Shown: positions 9,261 through 19,654, counted from the stretch's first letter. The stretch: 64,000 nucleotides of DNA from Endozoicomonas sp. ISHI1 (GCF_024606225.1 NZ_JAGRPU010000026.1:1-64000); one strand, 5' to 3'. Numbers and translations: made by a program. The notes: generated by a model not told the origin, from the sequence alone.

Positions 9261-10211
9261 ATGGCAGATAAGAAAGCAGCCCAGAGCGATAAAGTAGCCC
9301 TGAGCTATAAAACCATTAATTTTATGAAGTTGCGAACCTACGCAACCATTCTTTCCGTTGTCATGATCGTGGGCTCCCTGGCTTCTCTGGCTACCAAGGG
9401 AATCAACTGGGGGCTGGATTTTACGGGGGGTACCCTGATTGAGCTGGTTTATGATCAGCCAGCGAACACGGAAGAGATTCGTAACCAGCTGGGTGAGGCC
9501 GGTTATAGTGATGCCGTTGTTCAGGAGTTCGGTTCTGTGCGTGATATTCTGGTTCGTATCCCCGGTGATGATCCGGCTCTGGGTCATAATATTGCCAAGC
9601 TTCTGGACCAGAATCACGATGGTAGTGTTGTCGTCAAGCGAGTAGAGTTTGTTGGTCCTCAGGTGGGTGAGCGACTGAGAGAGCAGGGGGGGCTGGGTAT
9701 GTTGATGGCCCTGGGGCTGGTGATGCTTTATATCGCTTTCCGATTCCAGTTCAAGTTCTCTGTTGGTGCCGTTCTGGCGCTGACTCATGACACTATTATT
9801 GTCTTGGGGTTGTTCTCCTTTCTGCAGTTGCAGTTTGACCTCACAGTTCTGGCGGCGATACTGGCGGTCATTGGTTACTCCTTGAACGATACCATTATTG
9901 TGTACGACAGAATTCGTGAAAACTTCAGGAAACTGCGAAAGGGGGGTGCTGATGAAATCATCAATGTATCCCTGACCCAGACACTGGGTAGGACATTGGC
10001 CACTTCTGGTACAACCTTGATGGTGTTGCTCTCACTTTTCCTGTTTGGTGGAGAGATGATCAATGGTTTTGCCACAGCCCTGATTGTGGGTATTGGTGTG
10101 GGTACTTATTCCTCCATCTATATTGCGTCTAACCTGCTGATTTACATGAAGATCAGTCGTGAAGACTTGATTGTTCCTGTTAAGGAAGACGATGCTGATC
10201 ACAGACCCTGA
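9261..10211 (+). CDS. secF: Protein translocase subunit SecF
   Basis: Partner of SecD in proton-driven export. 316 residues from the ATG at 9261, chosen over an in-frame GTG at 9252 because GAGGTGG is correctly spaced from the ATG. Motifs: GLDFTGGTLIEL after the first transmembrane helix, then a C-terminal membrane domain with VIGYSLNDTIIVYDRIREN, the family hallmark. Followed directly by a strong terminator. Confidence 0.97.
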   Translation: MADKKAAQSDKVALSYKTINFMKLRTYATILSVVMIVGSLASLATKGINWGLDFTGGTLIELVYDQPANTEEIRNQLGEAGYSDAVVQEFGSVRDILVRIPGDDPALGHNIAKLLDQNHDGSVVVKRVEFVGPQVGERLREQGGLGMLMALGLVMLYIAFRFQFKFSVGAVLALTHDTIIVLGLFSFLQLQFDLTVLAAILAVIGYSLNDTIIVYDRIRENFRKLRKGGADEIINVSLTQTLGRTLATSGTTLMVLLSLFLFGGEMINGFATALIVGIGVGTYSSIYIASNLLIYMKISREDLIVPVKEDDADHRP

Positions 10212-10261
10212 TGGTTGTCTTTATCAAGTCTTTTTATGGAGACTCCTGTTAGCCTGATGAA

Positions 10262-10291
10262 AAACCGGCCTGTAAAAAGGTCGGTTTTTTT
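10262..10291 (+). terminator. Rho-independent terminator after secF
   Basis: AACCGGCC and GGTCGGTT form an 8-bp stem (one G-T pair) with a short A-rich loop, followed by seven T residues. It ends the yajC-secD-secF transcript. Confidence 0.85.
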
Positions 10292-10305
10292 GTGGTGCGC
10301 CAAGT

Positions 10306-10551
10306 ATGGCGCTGTTCGAGTATGCGTGTTGGCGGCTGGATGGCTTCGAGCTGAAAGTCCACTATCAGACCGGCAGCATTTGCTCTTTTTCTCGGGCATT
10401 GATGCTCATAGGAACCGAATTAGCGTTTGGGGCGTTATCTGCAACTGTCTGCCTGTGGGCGAAATGGTCGGGACGCCAGATGATGGATGGAGCGATGATC
10501 GTGGTCAGCTCTATTGTGGTGGGCTTTCATTCAGATAGGAGTAGTTTGTGA
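10306..10551 (+). CDS. Doubtful small ORF in the secF-hydrolase gap
   Basis: The 10292-10590 interval holds no recognisable gene. This 81-codon frame starts with ATG and has a hydrophobic middle (ELAFGALSATVCLW, then AMIVVSSIVVG) that could be two membrane helices. There is no convincing ribosome-binding site, and an overlapping frame (10215-10538) is open as well. It could be a decayed gene. I list it only so that the interval is described. Confidence 0.2.
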   Translation: MALFEYACWRLDGFELKVHYQTGSICSFSRALMLIGTELAFGALSATVCLWAKWSGRQMMDGAMIVVSSIVVGFHSDRSSL

Positions 10552-10590
10552 TTTAATAAATCAGTGATTCTCCCATGTTGAGGTGTCAGT

Positions 10591-11130
10591 ATGCTGAGTC
10601 AGAATAATACTGCTCTGGTCATTGTTGATGTTCAAGGTAAGCTTGCCACATTGATGTATAAGCAGGAAAAAATGCATGATGCGCTGGTGAAAATGATCAA
10701 AGGGGCTCAAAAGCTTGAGTTGCCTGTTTTCTGGCTGGAGCAGCTGCCCGAAAAACTTGGACGAACGACTCCCGAGGTTGCCGATGAGTTGGAAGGTGTC
10801 TCTCCTATAGCTAAGGCATCATTCAGTGCCTGTGGGCAGAAGACGTTTATGGACTCGCTCAAGGCTTCAGGAAAAACACAAATTCTGTTGGCAGGTATTG
10901 AGGCTCACATATGTGTCTATCAAACGGCTCTGGATTTAATGGCTTCGGGTTATGAAGTTGAAGTAGTGGTAGATGCGACATCCTCCAGATCAGAGCATAG
11001 CAAGCGACTGGCGTTAGACAAGTTGGCGCGCATGGGGGTTGAGATGACCAATGTTGAAATGTCACTGTTTGAACTGATGAGAACAGCAAAGTGCGATGTT
11101 TTTCGAGATGTGGCTAAACTGGTGAAGTGA
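10591..11130 (+). CDS. Isochorismatase-family cysteine hydrolase
   Basis: This 179-residue protein has the family's Asp-Lys-Cys triad: Asp in ALVIVDVQGK (about residue 13), Lys in SPIAKASFSAC (about 75), and Cys in GIEAHICVYQTA (about 107). It lacks the aryl-carrier domain of true isochorismatases and most resembles the small YcaC-like hydrolases, whose substrates are amides or unknown. It stands alone between secF and the convergent suhB, and nothing nearby suggests a pathway. Confidence 0.85.
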   Translation: MLSQNNTALVIVDVQGKLATLMYKQEKMHDALVKMIKGAQKLELPVFWLEQLPEKLGRTTPEVADELEGVSPIAKASFSACGQKTFMDSLKASGKTQILLAGIEAHICVYQTALDLMASGYEVEVVVDATSSRSEHSKRLALDKLARMGVEMTNVEMSLFELMRTAKCDVFRDVAKLVK

Positions 11131-11145
11131 TTTTGCCTCACAAGT

Positions 11146-11173
11146 GAGCCCTACCCCAAGAAGGGTAAGGCTC
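11146..11173. terminator. Hairpin between convergent genes
   Basis: GAGCC-C-TACCC pairs with GGGTA-A-GGCTC, an 11-position stem with one mismatch. It lies between the stop codons of the hydrolase (plus) and suhB (minus). A T-run is missing on both sides, so it is a probable but weak bidirectional end point. Confidence 0.5.
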
Positions 11174-11180
11174 TGGTAGA

Positions 11181-12092
11181 TCAGCGTCCCATATTGTCAT
11201 GGGCAAATGGGCGAATGCGCTGCAGTACTTCTTTGAAGCACTTGGGGTTGGCGGCGACGACCTGCCCCTTGTCAAGGAAGTCGTGTCTACCGTTAAAATC
11301 GCTGCACAGACCGCCGGCTTCCTGAATCAGCAGTATGCCGGCCGCCATATCGTATTTCTGCAGGCCGAATTCCCAGAAAGCATCCAGACGGCCGCAGGCC
11401 ACGTAGGCCAGATCCAGTGCGGCAGCACCAGCACGACGAATGCCAGCTGTATCGCCCAGCAGGGAGCGCATCATGTTCAGGTAGCCATCCAGATGGTTCA
11501 GGTGGTTGCCCGAGAATGGAATGCCAGTACCGATTAAAGCGCCTTCAAGGCTCTTGCGACTGCTCACGCGAATGCGTTTGCTGTTCAGTGTGGCGCCTTG
11601 TCCACGGCTGGCACAAAATGCTTCGTCGCGAATGGGGTCGAGCACAACAGCGTGTTCAATGCGGCCACGGAACTGACAGGCGATGGAAATAGCAAAAGTA
11701 GGAATGCCACGGATGAAGTTGGTAGTGCCGTCCAGTGGATCAATGATCCAGAGGTAGTCCTTGCCTTCATCTTTTCCTTCAATAATTCCGGACTCTTCGC
11801 CAAAGAATCCGTGGTCGGGGTACGCCTTCTTTAAAGCGCCTATAATGACTTTCTCGGAAGCTTTGTCTACTTCAGTGACAAAGTCGTTCCGGTCTTTTGC
11901 CTGCACCTTGAGGCTCTCGAGGTCCTGGTGGGCGTGAAGGATAATTTCGGCGGCTGAGCGAGCTGCTCGCAAGGCCATATTCACCATGGGTTGCATAGGC
12001 TGGACTACGTCTGACTGTGAAAGATCAAAATGCTGACCGAGGGGGTCGGCAGCCTGGTACTGGTACAGACTGGTTTCCTTCTCCGGAATCAT
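11181..12092 (-). CDS. suhB: Inositol-1-monophosphatase / SuhB
   Basis: Mg-dependent phosphatase of the inositol monophosphatase family; in E. coli SuhB also joins the rRNA antitermination complex. Metal-site motifs are intact: EESG (about 99-102), WIIDPLDGTTNF (about 115-126) and YDMAAGILLIQEAGG near 240. The reading frame gives 303 residues, about 32 more than E. coli SuhB, whose start aligns with Met-33. A GGAG lies 4 bases before the long start and none before Met-33, so the extension may be real. Divergent from trmJ. Confidence 0.92.
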   Translation of the reverse strand: MIPEKETSLYQYQAADPLGQHFDLSQSDVVQPMQPMVNMALRAARSAAEIILHAHQDLESLKVQAKDRNDFVTEVDKASEKVIIGALKKAYPDHGFFGEESGIIEGKDEGKDYLWIIDPLDGTTNFIRGIPTFAISIACQFRGRIEHAVVLDPIRDEAFCASRGQGATLNSKRIRVSSRKSLEGALIGTGIPFSGNHLNHLDGYLNMMRSLLGDTAGIRRAGAAALDLAYVACGRLDAFWEFGLQKYDMAAGILLIQEAGGLCSDFNGRHDFLDKGQVVAANPKCFKEVLQRIRPFAHDNMGR

Positions 12093-12358
12093 AAAGCTCC
12101 GGTTGCTGGGCCAGTGACTGGGAAAACAGGCGGTGGAGTATAGCAGTGTTATTTGTGGTTAGGAACCTTTCGATGTGTTTCTGTGCAGTATCTGTTTAAC
12201 GATGATGCTCAGGATGAGGGTACGGGTTGTTATCAGTTTTTCGGTTACGGCTAATAGAGACTTCGCTCTCGTGGCTGTCAGTCATTGTTTGGGTTACACT
12301 CCCCGATTGGATTGTTTGCATCATAAAATTCGTCCGCTACAAAATTTGGATGCGTTTT

Positions 12359-13204
12359 ATGGTTCTTGATGAGCTTTTGGCTCCTTTTGTGGTTCAAACG
12401 AGATATTCCCCAGTGAGTGACGCAGTCGCAATTGAGCCATTGGTGCTCGACAATATTTCCATTATTCTGATCAATACCACTCATCCGGGTAATATCGGAG
12501 CGGCGGCAAGGGCTATGAAGACCATGGGGCTCAGCAAGCTGGTGTTGGTAGAGCCGCAGGAATTTCCCTCAGGTAAGGCTGATGCACTGGCATCCGGAGC
12601 TGATGATCTGCTGGTCAATGCCCGAGTGGTCAGGACTTTGGAAGAGGCGGTGGCGGACTGCCACTTTGTGGTAGGTACCAGTGCCAGAGTCAGAGGGGTG
12701 TCACTGCCTCTTGTGGATCCACGTGCCTGTGCTAACCAGATTCTTTGTGAAGCAAGTTCAGGGGATATTGCTCTGGTTTTTGGCAGGGAAGATCGTGGAA
12801 TGACTAATGAAGAGTTACAGATGTGTCATCTACAGGTGCATGTCCCCACCAATCCAGATTTTAGCTCTCTGAACCTCGGAGCCGCTGTTCAGGTGATGAC
12901 TTATGAATTAAGAATGGCATGGCTGGCCATCACCCGGGGCGAGGTGCCGCTGCCTTCACCGAGAACCCATGATCTGGCATCTCAGGATGATGTGGAGCGT
13001 TTCTATGAACATTTGTATAAGACGCTGGTACAAATTGGCTTTCTTGAGCACAGCAGTCATGAGAAGATCATGGCTAAGCTCAGGCGGATGTACGGTCGCA
13101 TTCGTCCAGACCGCGTCGAGCTGAGTATTCTGAGAGGTATTTTGTCAGAGACCGGAAAGTTTGCCGGTTGTGGTGATAGGGCCGGAAATATTCAAAAGAA
13201 GTAA
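12359..13204 (+). CDS. trmJ: tRNA (cytidine/uridine-2'-O)-methyltransferase TrmJ
   Basis: SPOUT-family enzyme that methylates the 2'-OH of residue 32 in tRNA. Core motifs: INTTHPGNIGAAARAMKTMG at the start of the fold, the SAM-knot region IALVFGREDRGMTNEE, and FSSLNLGAAVQVMTYE. The frame is open to 12227, but homology begins after about 12440. I use the ATG at 12359 (281 residues); a GTG at 12413 is another candidate, and none has a good ribosome-binding site. It precedes cysE and the isc operon, a common gammaproteobacterial order. Confidence 0.92.
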   Translation: MVLDELLAPFVVQTRYSPVSDAVAIEPLVLDNISIILINTTHPGNIGAAARAMKTMGLSKLVLVEPQEFPSGKADALASGADDLLVNARVVRTLEEAVADCHFVVGTSARVRGVSLPLVDPRACANQILCEASSGDIALVFGREDRGMTNEELQMCHLQVHVPTNPDFSSLNLGAAVQVMTYELRMAWLAITRGEVPLPSPRTHDLASQDDVERFYEHLYKTLVQIGFLEHSSHEKIMAKLRRMYGRIRPDRVELSILRGILSETGKFAGCGDRAGNIQKK

Positions 13205-13259
13205 GAGTGAAGATTCAAAAATAACAGTAGTTACTAGATAACAAGTGACGTATTGACCC

Positions 13260-14066
13260 ATGCTAAAACGTTTAAAAGAAGACATAAGAACGGTCATGGA
13301 GCGTGATCCGGCTGCTCGGAGCACCTTTGAGGTTCTTACCAACTATCCGGGGCTTCATGCTTTGTTGTTGCATCGTGCAGCGCATAAGATCTGGAAATCT
13401 GGTTTCTGTTGGTTGGGTCGGTCACTGTCTACATTCAGTCGCTGGTTGACCGGCGTAGAAATACATCCTGGTGCCAGCATTGGTCGACGCTTCTTCATAG
13501 ATCATGGGATGGGCGTGGTGATCGGTGAGACAGCCATCATTCATGATGATGTGACTCTTTACCATGGTGTGACGCTGGGAGGAACTTCACCCAACAGGGG
13601 GAAAAAACACCCTTCCAATCAGGGTAAACGTCACCCGACGCTTATGCGGGGTGTTGTGGTCGGTGCTGGTGCCAAGGTGCTCGGTCCCTTTGTTGTGGGC
13701 GCAAATGCCAAAATTGGTTCTAATTCAGTGGTAGTCCGTGAAGTGCCTGAAGGTGCGACCGTGGTGGGCATACCGGGGCGTATCGTCAAAAAGCGCGAAG
13801 AAGTGGACAGTCGGCGCCAGAAAATGGCTGAAAAAATTGGTTTTGATGCTTACGCAGTTACCGAAGATATGCCCGACCCTACGGCAAATGCAATATCTGT
13901 CATGTTGGATCATATGCAGGCAGTGGATGGCCGTATAGAGGCACTCTGTAGCACACTTAGGGAGCTTGGGCTTGATTGCGGTGACAAGCAGCTGCCTGAA
14001 TTAAGGGAAGAAGACTTTGCCAGCGTCAAATCCGATACCGAAGATGAGGCTTTCTCGACCCCATAA
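13260..14066 (+). CDS. cysE: Serine O-acetyltransferase
   Basis: Makes O-acetylserine, the direct precursor of cysteine, from serine and acetyl-CoA. The 268-residue protein has an N-terminal helical region, then the left-handed beta-helix with hexapeptide repeats ([40 protein letters not shown]) and the catalytic His/Asp in [11 protein letters not shown]. The C-terminal tail is long, as in SATs that bind cysteine synthase. Its place upstream of iscR suggests cysteine supply for IscS, the sulfur donor system encoded next. Confidence 0.93.
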   Translation: MLKRLKEDIRTVMERDPAARSTFEVLTNYPGLHALLLHRAAHKIWKSGFCWLGRSLSTFSRWLTGVEIHPGASIGRRFFIDHGMGVVIGETAIIHDDVTLYHGVTLGGTSPNRGKKHPSNQGKRHPTLMRGVVVGAGAKVLGPFVVGANAKIGSNSVVVREVPEGATVVGIPGRIVKKREEVDSRRQKMAEKIGFDAYAVTEDMPDPTANAISVMLDHMQAVDGRIEALCSTLRELGLDCGDKQLPELREEDFASVKSDTEDEAFSTP

Positions 14067-14290
14067 TTTGCTTGGACGCAGAGCGCTGCTTGTATACAAT
14101 AGCGTCGGCTTATAGGTCGCAGCACTTTTGTAGCACCCTTGAGTCGCATTTCTGGATGGTTGGGCAGTTGATTATTAAGCTAAATCGACTGCTTTAAAAT
14201 TCCTGACTTAGTCTCTGTTTGATTCTTTTCTAATCCTTCCTGCTTTGGCTGGTTTAAGGCTAAAAGGGGGCTTTCACGCTATTATTTATA

Positions 14291-14323
14291 ATACTTGACT
14301 AAATTACTAGGGTATTCCATAAT
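14291..14323 (+). promoter_or_regulatory. isc promoter with overlapping IscR-type operator
   Basis: TTGACT (14295-14300) and CATAAT (14318-14323) are 17 bases apart and form a good sigma-70 promoter. Bases 14291-14315 match the 25-base type 1 IscR operator described in E. coli at all but two positions (left half ATACTTGACT, right half ACTAGGGTAT), and the operator covers the -35 box. This predicts that [2Fe-2S]-IscR represses its own operon. The rest of 14067-14459 shows no gene; the transcript leader would be about 130 bases. Confidence 0.8.
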
Positions 14324-14459
14324 CCGCACGAATACTGATCCTGTCGTGGTTTCTATACGTATGCAGGGTGAAGCGGCTGTCGGGACAGGCAGCAAATCAG
14401 TAGATCGGATTCTTTAGATAACACCGGCTCATGTCGGCTAGTTCGGAGATGGTGCCAGC

Positions 14460-14936
14460 ATGCGATTAACAACGAAGGGGCGTTATGCCGTAACCGCTAT
14501 GTTGGATCTGGCCCTTCATGCTGATGAAGGTACGGTGGCACTGGCTGATATTTCCGATCGCCAGGGTATTTCTCTGTCCTATCTGGAGCAGCTGTTCTCT
14601 CGTCTCCGTCGGGAAGATCTGGTCTGCAGTGTTCGGGGGCCCGGAGGCGGTTACCGCCTGAGTCGTGATATGGATGAAATCTATGTGGCAGAAGTGATTG
14701 ACGCAGTTAATGAATCGGTCGATGCCACACGATGTCATGGCAGTGGTTCCTGTCAGAAGGGAGCTAAATGCCTTACCCATGATCTCTGGCATGATCTCAG
14801 CCAGCAAATCCACGAATTCCTTAGTGGTATCAGTCTTGCTGATCTCGTTGCCAGACGTGAAATTCAGAGTGTTGCAATCCGTCAGGATGAGCAGCAGGGA
14901 CTGAAAAACAAGAGCGCGATCAATAGCCTTCTTTGA
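14460..14936 (+). CDS. iscR: Iron-sulfur cluster regulator IscR
   Basis: Rrf2-family winged-helix repressor that senses cluster supply. The 158-residue protein starts [18 protein letters not shown] and carries the three cluster cysteines as Cys-x5-Cys-x5-Cys ([16 protein letters not shown]), followed by the ligand His two residues later in CLTHDLW. It is the first gene of the operon and its probable binding site is at 14291-14315. Confidence 0.97.
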   Translation: MRLTTKGRYAVTAMLDLALHADEGTVALADISDRQGISLSYLEQLFSRLRREDLVCSVRGPGGGYRLSRDMDEIYVAEVIDAVNESVDATRCHGSGSCQKGAKCLTHDLWHDLSQQIHEFLSGISLADLVARREIQSVAIRQDEQQGLKNKSAINSLL

Positions 14937-15021
14937 TGAGGGGATGTTATTTGATCGCAGGGACAAACAGCCTTGAGCGACTCGGGCATCACGAATGCCC
15001 GAGAGCCTGGAGATGTACGGG

Positions 15022-16236
15022 ATGAAACTACCTATATACCTGGATTATTCAGCAACAACACCGTGTGATCCCCGCGTTGCTGACAAGATGAGTCAATGTC
15101 TGCTATCTGAAGGCAATTTCGGTAATCCTGCATCCCGTTCACATGTATTTGGCTGGAAGGCGGAAGAAGCAGTTGAAAATGCTCGCAGGCAGGTTGCAGA
15201 CCTATTGAATGCTGACCCCCGTGAAATTGTCTGGACTTCAGGTGCTACTGAGTCTGATAACCTGGCTATTAAAGGTGTGGCGCACTTCTACAGCAAAAAA
15301 GGCAAGCACATCATTACTTCCAGGATTGAGCACAAAGCGGTCCTGGATGCCTGCCGTCAGTTGGAGCGTGAAGGCTATGAGGTGACCTACCTTGAACCAG
15401 ACTCTGAAGGCATGATTACCACCGGGCAGGTCAGTGATGCCTTGCGCGAAGACACCATTCTGGTCAGTCTCATGCATGTCAATAATGAGATTGGTGTGGT
15501 TACTGATATCGCAGCCATTGGTGAAATCACCCGTGCTAACAAGGTTCTGTTTCACGTAGATGCCTCCCAGAGTGCTGGCAAGCTTCCAATTGATCTGAGT
15601 AGCCTCAAAGTGGATCTGATGTCTTTATCTGCTCACAAAATGTATGGTCCTAAAGGTGTGGGTGTTTTGTACGTACGTCGCAAGCCGCGTGTTCGTATTG
15701 AGGCTCAAATTCATGGTGGCGGTCATGAACGTGGTATGCGTTCAGGTACTCTTCCTACTCATCAGCTTGTGGGTATGGGTGAGGCCTGTCGTATCGCCAG
15801 GGAAGAGATGGGTGCTGACAACGAGCACAGCCTGAAACTCCGTCAGCGTTTTCTGAACAGTATTTCAGACATGGAAGAAGTGCATGTCAACGGCAGCCTT
15901 GAGCACCGCGTTGCTGGTAATCTCAACATCAGCTTTGCCTTCGTAGAGGGTGAGTCTCTGATTATGTCCCTGAAAGATCTTGCTGTTTCTTCCGGATCGG
16001 CCTGTACTTCAGCCAGTCTGGAGCCGTCTTATGTGTTGCGCGCACTGGGCGTCAGCGATGAACTGGCACACAGTTCACTGCGTTTCAGCTTTGGTCGTTT
16101 CACAACGGCTGAAGAAGTGGATTATGCTGTCGCCCAGGTGAGAGAGGCTGTAGAAAAACTGCGTGAGCTGTCGCCTCTGTGGGACATGTACAAAGATGGC
16201 GTAGATCTGAGTACTGTTCAGTGGGTAGCACATTAA
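15022..16236 (+). CDS. iscS: Cysteine desulfurase IscS
   Basis: PLP enzyme that takes sulfur from cysteine and passes it as a persulfide to IscU and other acceptors. From the ATG at 15022 it has 404 residues, exactly the E. coli length, beginning [14 protein letters not shown]; the frame is open 9 codons further up, but GGAG is well spaced for 15022. PLP-Lys lies in [10 protein letters not shown] and the catalytic Cys in [17 protein letters not shown]. Cytoplasmic. Confidence 0.98.
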   Translation: MKLPIYLDYSATTPCDPRVADKMSQCLLSEGNFGNPASRSHVFGWKAEEAVENARRQVADLLNADPREIVWTSGATESDNLAIKGVAHFYSKKGKHIITSRIEHKAVLDACRQLEREGYEVTYLEPDSEGMITTGQVSDALREDTILVSLMHVNNEIGVVTDIAAIGEITRANKVLFHVDASQSAGKLPIDLSSLKVDLMSLSAHKMYGPKGVGVLYVRRKPRVRIEAQIHGGGHERGMRSGTLPTHQLVGMGEACRIAREEMGADNEHSLKLRQRFLNSISDMEEVHVNGSLEHRVAGNLNISFAFVEGESLIMSLKDLAVSSGSACTSASLEPSYVLRALGVSDELAHSSLRFSFGRFTTAEEVDYAVAQVREAVEKLRELSPLWDMYKDGVDLSTVQWVAH

Positions 16237-16263
16237 TATCGAACCGGGTGGGAGGAAAATATC

Positions 16264-16650
16264 ATGGCATACAGTGAAAAAGTAATCGATCACTACGAGA
16301 ATCCCCGAAACGTCGGCAAGCTTGACGACAAATCTGATAAGGTCGGTACCGGGATGGTCGGAGCACCTGCCTGTGGCGATGTAATGCGTCTTCAGATTCA
16401 GGTCAGCGACGAGGGTGTGATTGAAGATGCCCGTTTTAAAACCTACGGGTGTGGCTCTGCTATTGCCTCCAGCTCTCTGGCAACAGAGTGGATGAAAGGC
16501 AAGACGCTGGATCAGGCATCGGAAATCAAAAACACGGATATTGCCGAAGAGTTGGCGCTCCCTCCTGTGAAGATACACTGTTCAGTACTGGCTGAGGATG
16601 CGATCAAGGCTGCAATCGACGATTATCGTACCAAGCACGGCGAGTCTTAA
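16264..16650 (+). CDS. iscU: Iron-sulfur scaffold IscU
   Basis: Scaffold on which IscS sulfur and iron are assembled into [2Fe-2S] clusters. 128 residues, the usual length. All scaffold cysteines are present (GAPACGD, YGCGSA, KIHCSVLAED), as is the LPPVK motif bound by the HscA chaperone. GGAGG lies before the ATG. Second structural gene after iscS in the conserved order. Confidence 0.98.
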   Translation: MAYSEKVIDHYENPRNVGKLDDKSDKVGTGMVGAPACGDVMRLQIQVSDEGVIEDARFKTYGCGSAIASSSLATEWMKGKTLDQASEIKNTDIAEELALPPVKIHCSVLAEDAIKAAIDDYRTKHGES

Positions 16651-16704
16651 GGTTAATGGTATTCCATTGGCCTATTGGATTTATGTATTGAGTTGGAGTA
16701 TTTC

Positions 16705-17028
16705 ATGGCGATCACCATGACAGAGGCCGCAGCCCGGCATGTAAGGGGTCAACTGAAGAAGCGCGGCAGGGGGCTTGGCATCCGTGTTGCGGTGCGAACT
16801 TCTGGCTGCTCGGGCATGGCTTATGTGCTGGAGTTCGTGGATGAAACAGCTATAGACGAGTTGTCTTTTGAAAGTAAGGGCGTCAACATATACTCCGATC
16901 AGAAAAGTCTGGTCTACCTTGATGGCACTGAGCTTGATTTTGTCAGGGAAGGTTTAAATGAAGGCTTTCAGTTCAACAACCCCAATGCATCCAGTGAATG
17001 CGGTTGTGGTGAGAGCTTCAACGTTTGA
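16705..17028 (+). CDS. iscA: A-type iron-sulfur carrier IscA
   Basis: Carries clusters from the scaffold to apoproteins. From the ATG at 16705 (after TTGGAG) it has 107 residues, as in E. coli, beginning [13 protein letters not shown]. Three conserved cysteines are present: [14 protein letters not shown] and the C-terminal CGCGESF. Confidence 0.97.
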   Translation: MAITMTEAAARHVRGQLKKRGRGLGIRVAVRTSGCSGMAYVLEFVDETAIDELSFESKGVNIYSDQKSLVYLDGTELDFVREGLNEGFQFNNPNASSECGCGESFNV

Positions 17029-17222
17029 ACGCTCGCTTACAGTGATATCCATGCAGTCTGAACCCACCCCTTTTTGAATGCATTGAAGAGTCTTTCATCA
17101 CTCAGGTGGCGAAGGGCTTTTTGTCATTGGAAGGTGAGCATAATAAAGGTTGCGTAATAAATAGGTTTCGGGATTTCAGGCATTTTATTTGCCCATATAA
17201 TTCCGACCTCTACTCATTTGGA

Positions 17223-17777
17223 ATGTCTGGTATCGTGGTCGATTTAACTAAGAATTTTTTCGAGCTGTTTCAATTGCCTGTCGGATTTCAAGTCGATCAG
17301 GCGTTATTATCCGAACGATATCGTGAATTGCAAAAGTCTGTTCATCCTGACCGGTTTGCTGGTGAAGATGAGCGTCAGCAAAGGTTGGCGGTTCAGTACG
17401 CAGCCTATGTTAACGAAGGGCTCGAAACACTGAAGTCGCCTCTCAATCGTTCTCTTTACTTGCTGGAACTCGCTGGGCGACCCGTTGATCTTGAAAATAA
17501 TACGGTTATGGATACGATCTTTCTGATGGAGCAGATGGAGCTGAGAGAAGCTGTCAGCGAAATTCGTGAACATCAGGATCCTGAATCTGAACTAGAGCGG
17601 CTGATGGCACAGGTGAATCAAATTATGGCAGATTATCAAAGCGAATTTGCCTCTCTCTGGCAAAAGGGGGGTGAGGCTTCTCTGGAGCAGGCTGCGGCTG
17701 TCGTTCAAAAAATGCAATTCATGGTGAAGCTGTCTGCCGAAATGGAGCAGTTGGAAGCCGAGCTTCTGGGTGATTGA
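17223..17777 (+). CDS. hscB: J-domain co-chaperone HscB
   Basis: Brings IscU to HscA and stimulates its ATPase. The J domain has FFELFQLPVGF at the start and HPD at residues 41-43; a C-terminal three-helix IscU-binding domain follows (TIFLMEQMELREA typical). I choose the ATG at 17223 (184 residues); the frame is open to 17106, but the extra 39 codons do not match the family. hscA starts 9 bases after its stop. Confidence 0.95.
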   Translation: MSGIVVDLTKNFFELFQLPVGFQVDQALLSERYRELQKSVHPDRFAGEDERQQRLAVQYAAYVNEGLETLKSPLNRSLYLLELAGRPVDLENNTVMDTIFLMEQMELREAVSEIREHQDPESELERLMAQVNQIMADYQSEFASLWQKGGEASLEQAAAVVQKMQFMVKLSAEMEQLEAELLGD

Positions 17778-17786
17778 GAATCGAAT

Positions 17787-19652
17787 ATGGCACTTCTTCA
17801 GATATCTGAGCCCGGGCTGGCTCCGGAGCCTCATCAGCAAAAACGCGCAGTAGGCATTGATCTGGGAACTACCAACTCTCTGGTAGCGACGGTTCGATCC
17901 GGCTCTGTGGAAACATTACCTGATCATGATGGTTATCATATCCTGCCCTCAGTCGTTCGATACGCAGAACAGGGAGTTGAGGTTGGGCTGGCAGCTAAAG
18001 CTCACGTGATAGATGATTCACTGAATACTATTGTCTCAATTAAACGACTGATGGGGCGTGGTCTTGAAGATGTCAATACACTGGGTGAGGTGATGCCTTA
18101 TCACTTCGGCCGGTCAGAAAGCAGTATGCCTCTTATAGAAACCCGTCGTGGTGCTGTCAGTCCGGTTGAAGTGTCTGCTGAAATTCTTCGTTCATTGGCG
18201 CAGCGTGCCAGTGAAAGCCTGGGGGGTGAGTTGGATGGTGCGGTCATTACCGTACCTGCCTATTTTGATGATGCACAACGGCAGGCGACTAAATATGCAG
18301 CCAAGCTGGCCGGGTTACACGTATATCGGCTTTTGAATGAGCCTACAGCAGCAGCTGTTGCCTACGGTCTGGATGTCGGGTCTGAAGGAGTTATTGCTGT
18401 CTTCGATCTCGGTGGTGGTACCTTCGATATCTCTGTACTCAGGCTTAAGAAAGGCGTGTTTGAAGTCATGGCTACGGGGGGGGATTCGGCACTGGGTGGT
18501 GATGATTTTGACAAAGCGGTTGCACGTTGGATTCTGGAGTCTGCTTCTGTGTCTGAAACGGATCTTGATAGTGGTAGTTACAGGTCGGTAATGACTGAGG
18601 CCTGCAGGGTCAAAGAGTTCCTGACTGATTCAGATAGCGTATCAGTTGCCTTTGCCGGCTGGCAGGGTGAACTGAGCCGTGTTCAGTTTAACGAGCTGGT
18701 AAAGCCACTGGTTTCTAAAACCATCAGAGCGTTCAAGCGAGCCTTGCGTGATGCAGGTGTTAAGGCTGCTGATATTCATGAAGTGGTTATGGTAGGTGGT
18801 TCTACTCGTGTGCCTTTTGTTCGTGAATCTGTGGCCGAATTTACTGGCAAGAAACCACTGACGTCTATTGATCCGGATCGGGTTGTTGCAATGGGTGCTG
18901 CACAACAGGCTAATGTGTTGGCAGGGAATAAGTCTGCTGAAGAAATGTTGCTGCTGGATGTAATTCCTCTGTCGCTCGGTTTGGAAACCATGGGTGGACT
19001 GATGGAAAAAGTCATTCACAGGAATACGACTATTCCAGTCAGTAGGGCTCAGGAATTTACCACTTACAAAGAGGGCCAGACAGCAATGGCCATTCAGGTT
19101 CTGCAAGGTGAGCGAGAGCTGGTGAGTGATAACCGTTCGCTGGCGCATTTCGAATTGCGCGGTATTCCCCCAATGCCTGCGGGTGCTGCCAAGATTCGTG
19201 TGACTTTCCAGGTTGATGCAGATGGTCTGCTGGATGTATCCGCGGAAGAAATGGCTACGGGTGTCAGAAGTAGTGTGCAGGTCAAGCCTTCCTTCGGTCT
19301 GACCGATGATGAAATCGCTCGTATGCTGAAAGAGTCCATGAGCAGTGCTGTCGAAGACCGTGATGCCAGAAAACTGCGGGAGCAGGAAGTAGAGGCTGAT
19401 CGTTTAACACAAGCTTTGGTAACGGCACTCGAGGCTGATGGGCGTGAACTGCTGAGTGAAGATGAATTTAACCGACTGGTGGCTGACCTTGAAAGCCTGG
19501 GCGCTGTGAGGCGTCAGGGCGATGCAGAGGCCATCAAGCTCGAAATTGAACGTATCAGCAAGGCCAGTGATGAGTTTGCTGCCCGGCGTATGAATTCTGG
19601 CATACGAAAGGCACTCTCGGGCCATAAGATTGACGAATTCAAGGAGTCCTGA
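17787..19652 (+). CDS. hscA: Hsp70-type chaperone HscA
   Basis: Specialised DnaK-like ATPase that releases clusters from IscU. 621 residues. Actin-like ATPase motifs: [13 protein letters not shown] (about 23-35), [14 protein letters not shown] and [13 protein letters not shown]; the substrate-binding domain follows from about residue 390, with a helical lid at the end. Its stop codon is 2 bases from the fdx start region, and fdx's AAGGAG overlaps the hscA end. Confidence 0.97.
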   Translation: MALLQISEPGLAPEPHQQKRAVGIDLGTTNSLVATVRSGSVETLPDHDGYHILPSVVRYAEQGVEVGLAAKAHVIDDSLNTIVSIKRLMGRGLEDVNTLGEVMPYHFGRSESSMPLIETRRGAVSPVEVSAEILRSLAQRASESLGGELDGAVITVPAYFDDAQRQATKYAAKLAGLHVYRLLNEPTAAAVAYGLDVGSEGVIAVFDLGGGTFDISVLRLKKGVFEVMATGGDSALGGDDFDKAVARWILESASVSETDLDSGSYRSVMTEACRVKEFLTDSDSVSVAFAGWQGELSRVQFNELVKPLVSKTIRAFKRALRDAGVKAADIHEVVMVGGSTRVPFVRESVAEFTGKKPLTSIDPDRVVAMGAAQQANVLAGNKSAEEMLLLDVIPLSLGLETMGGLMEKVIHRNTTIPVSRAQEFTTYKEGQTAMAIQVLQGERELVSDNRSLAHFELRGIPPMPAGAAKIRVTFQVDADGLLDVSAEEMATGVRSSVQVKPSFGLTDDEIARMLKESMSSAVEDRDARKLREQEVEADRLTQALVTALEADGRELLSEDEFNRLVADLESLGAVRRQGDAEAIKLEIERISKASDEFAARRMNSGIRKALSGHKIDEFKES

Positions 19653-19654
19653 AC

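Noticed and set aside
12227-12358. 44-codon N-terminal extension of trmJ
   Set aside because: Hydrophobic residues unrelated to TrmJ; similarity begins later, so the extension is treated as leader.
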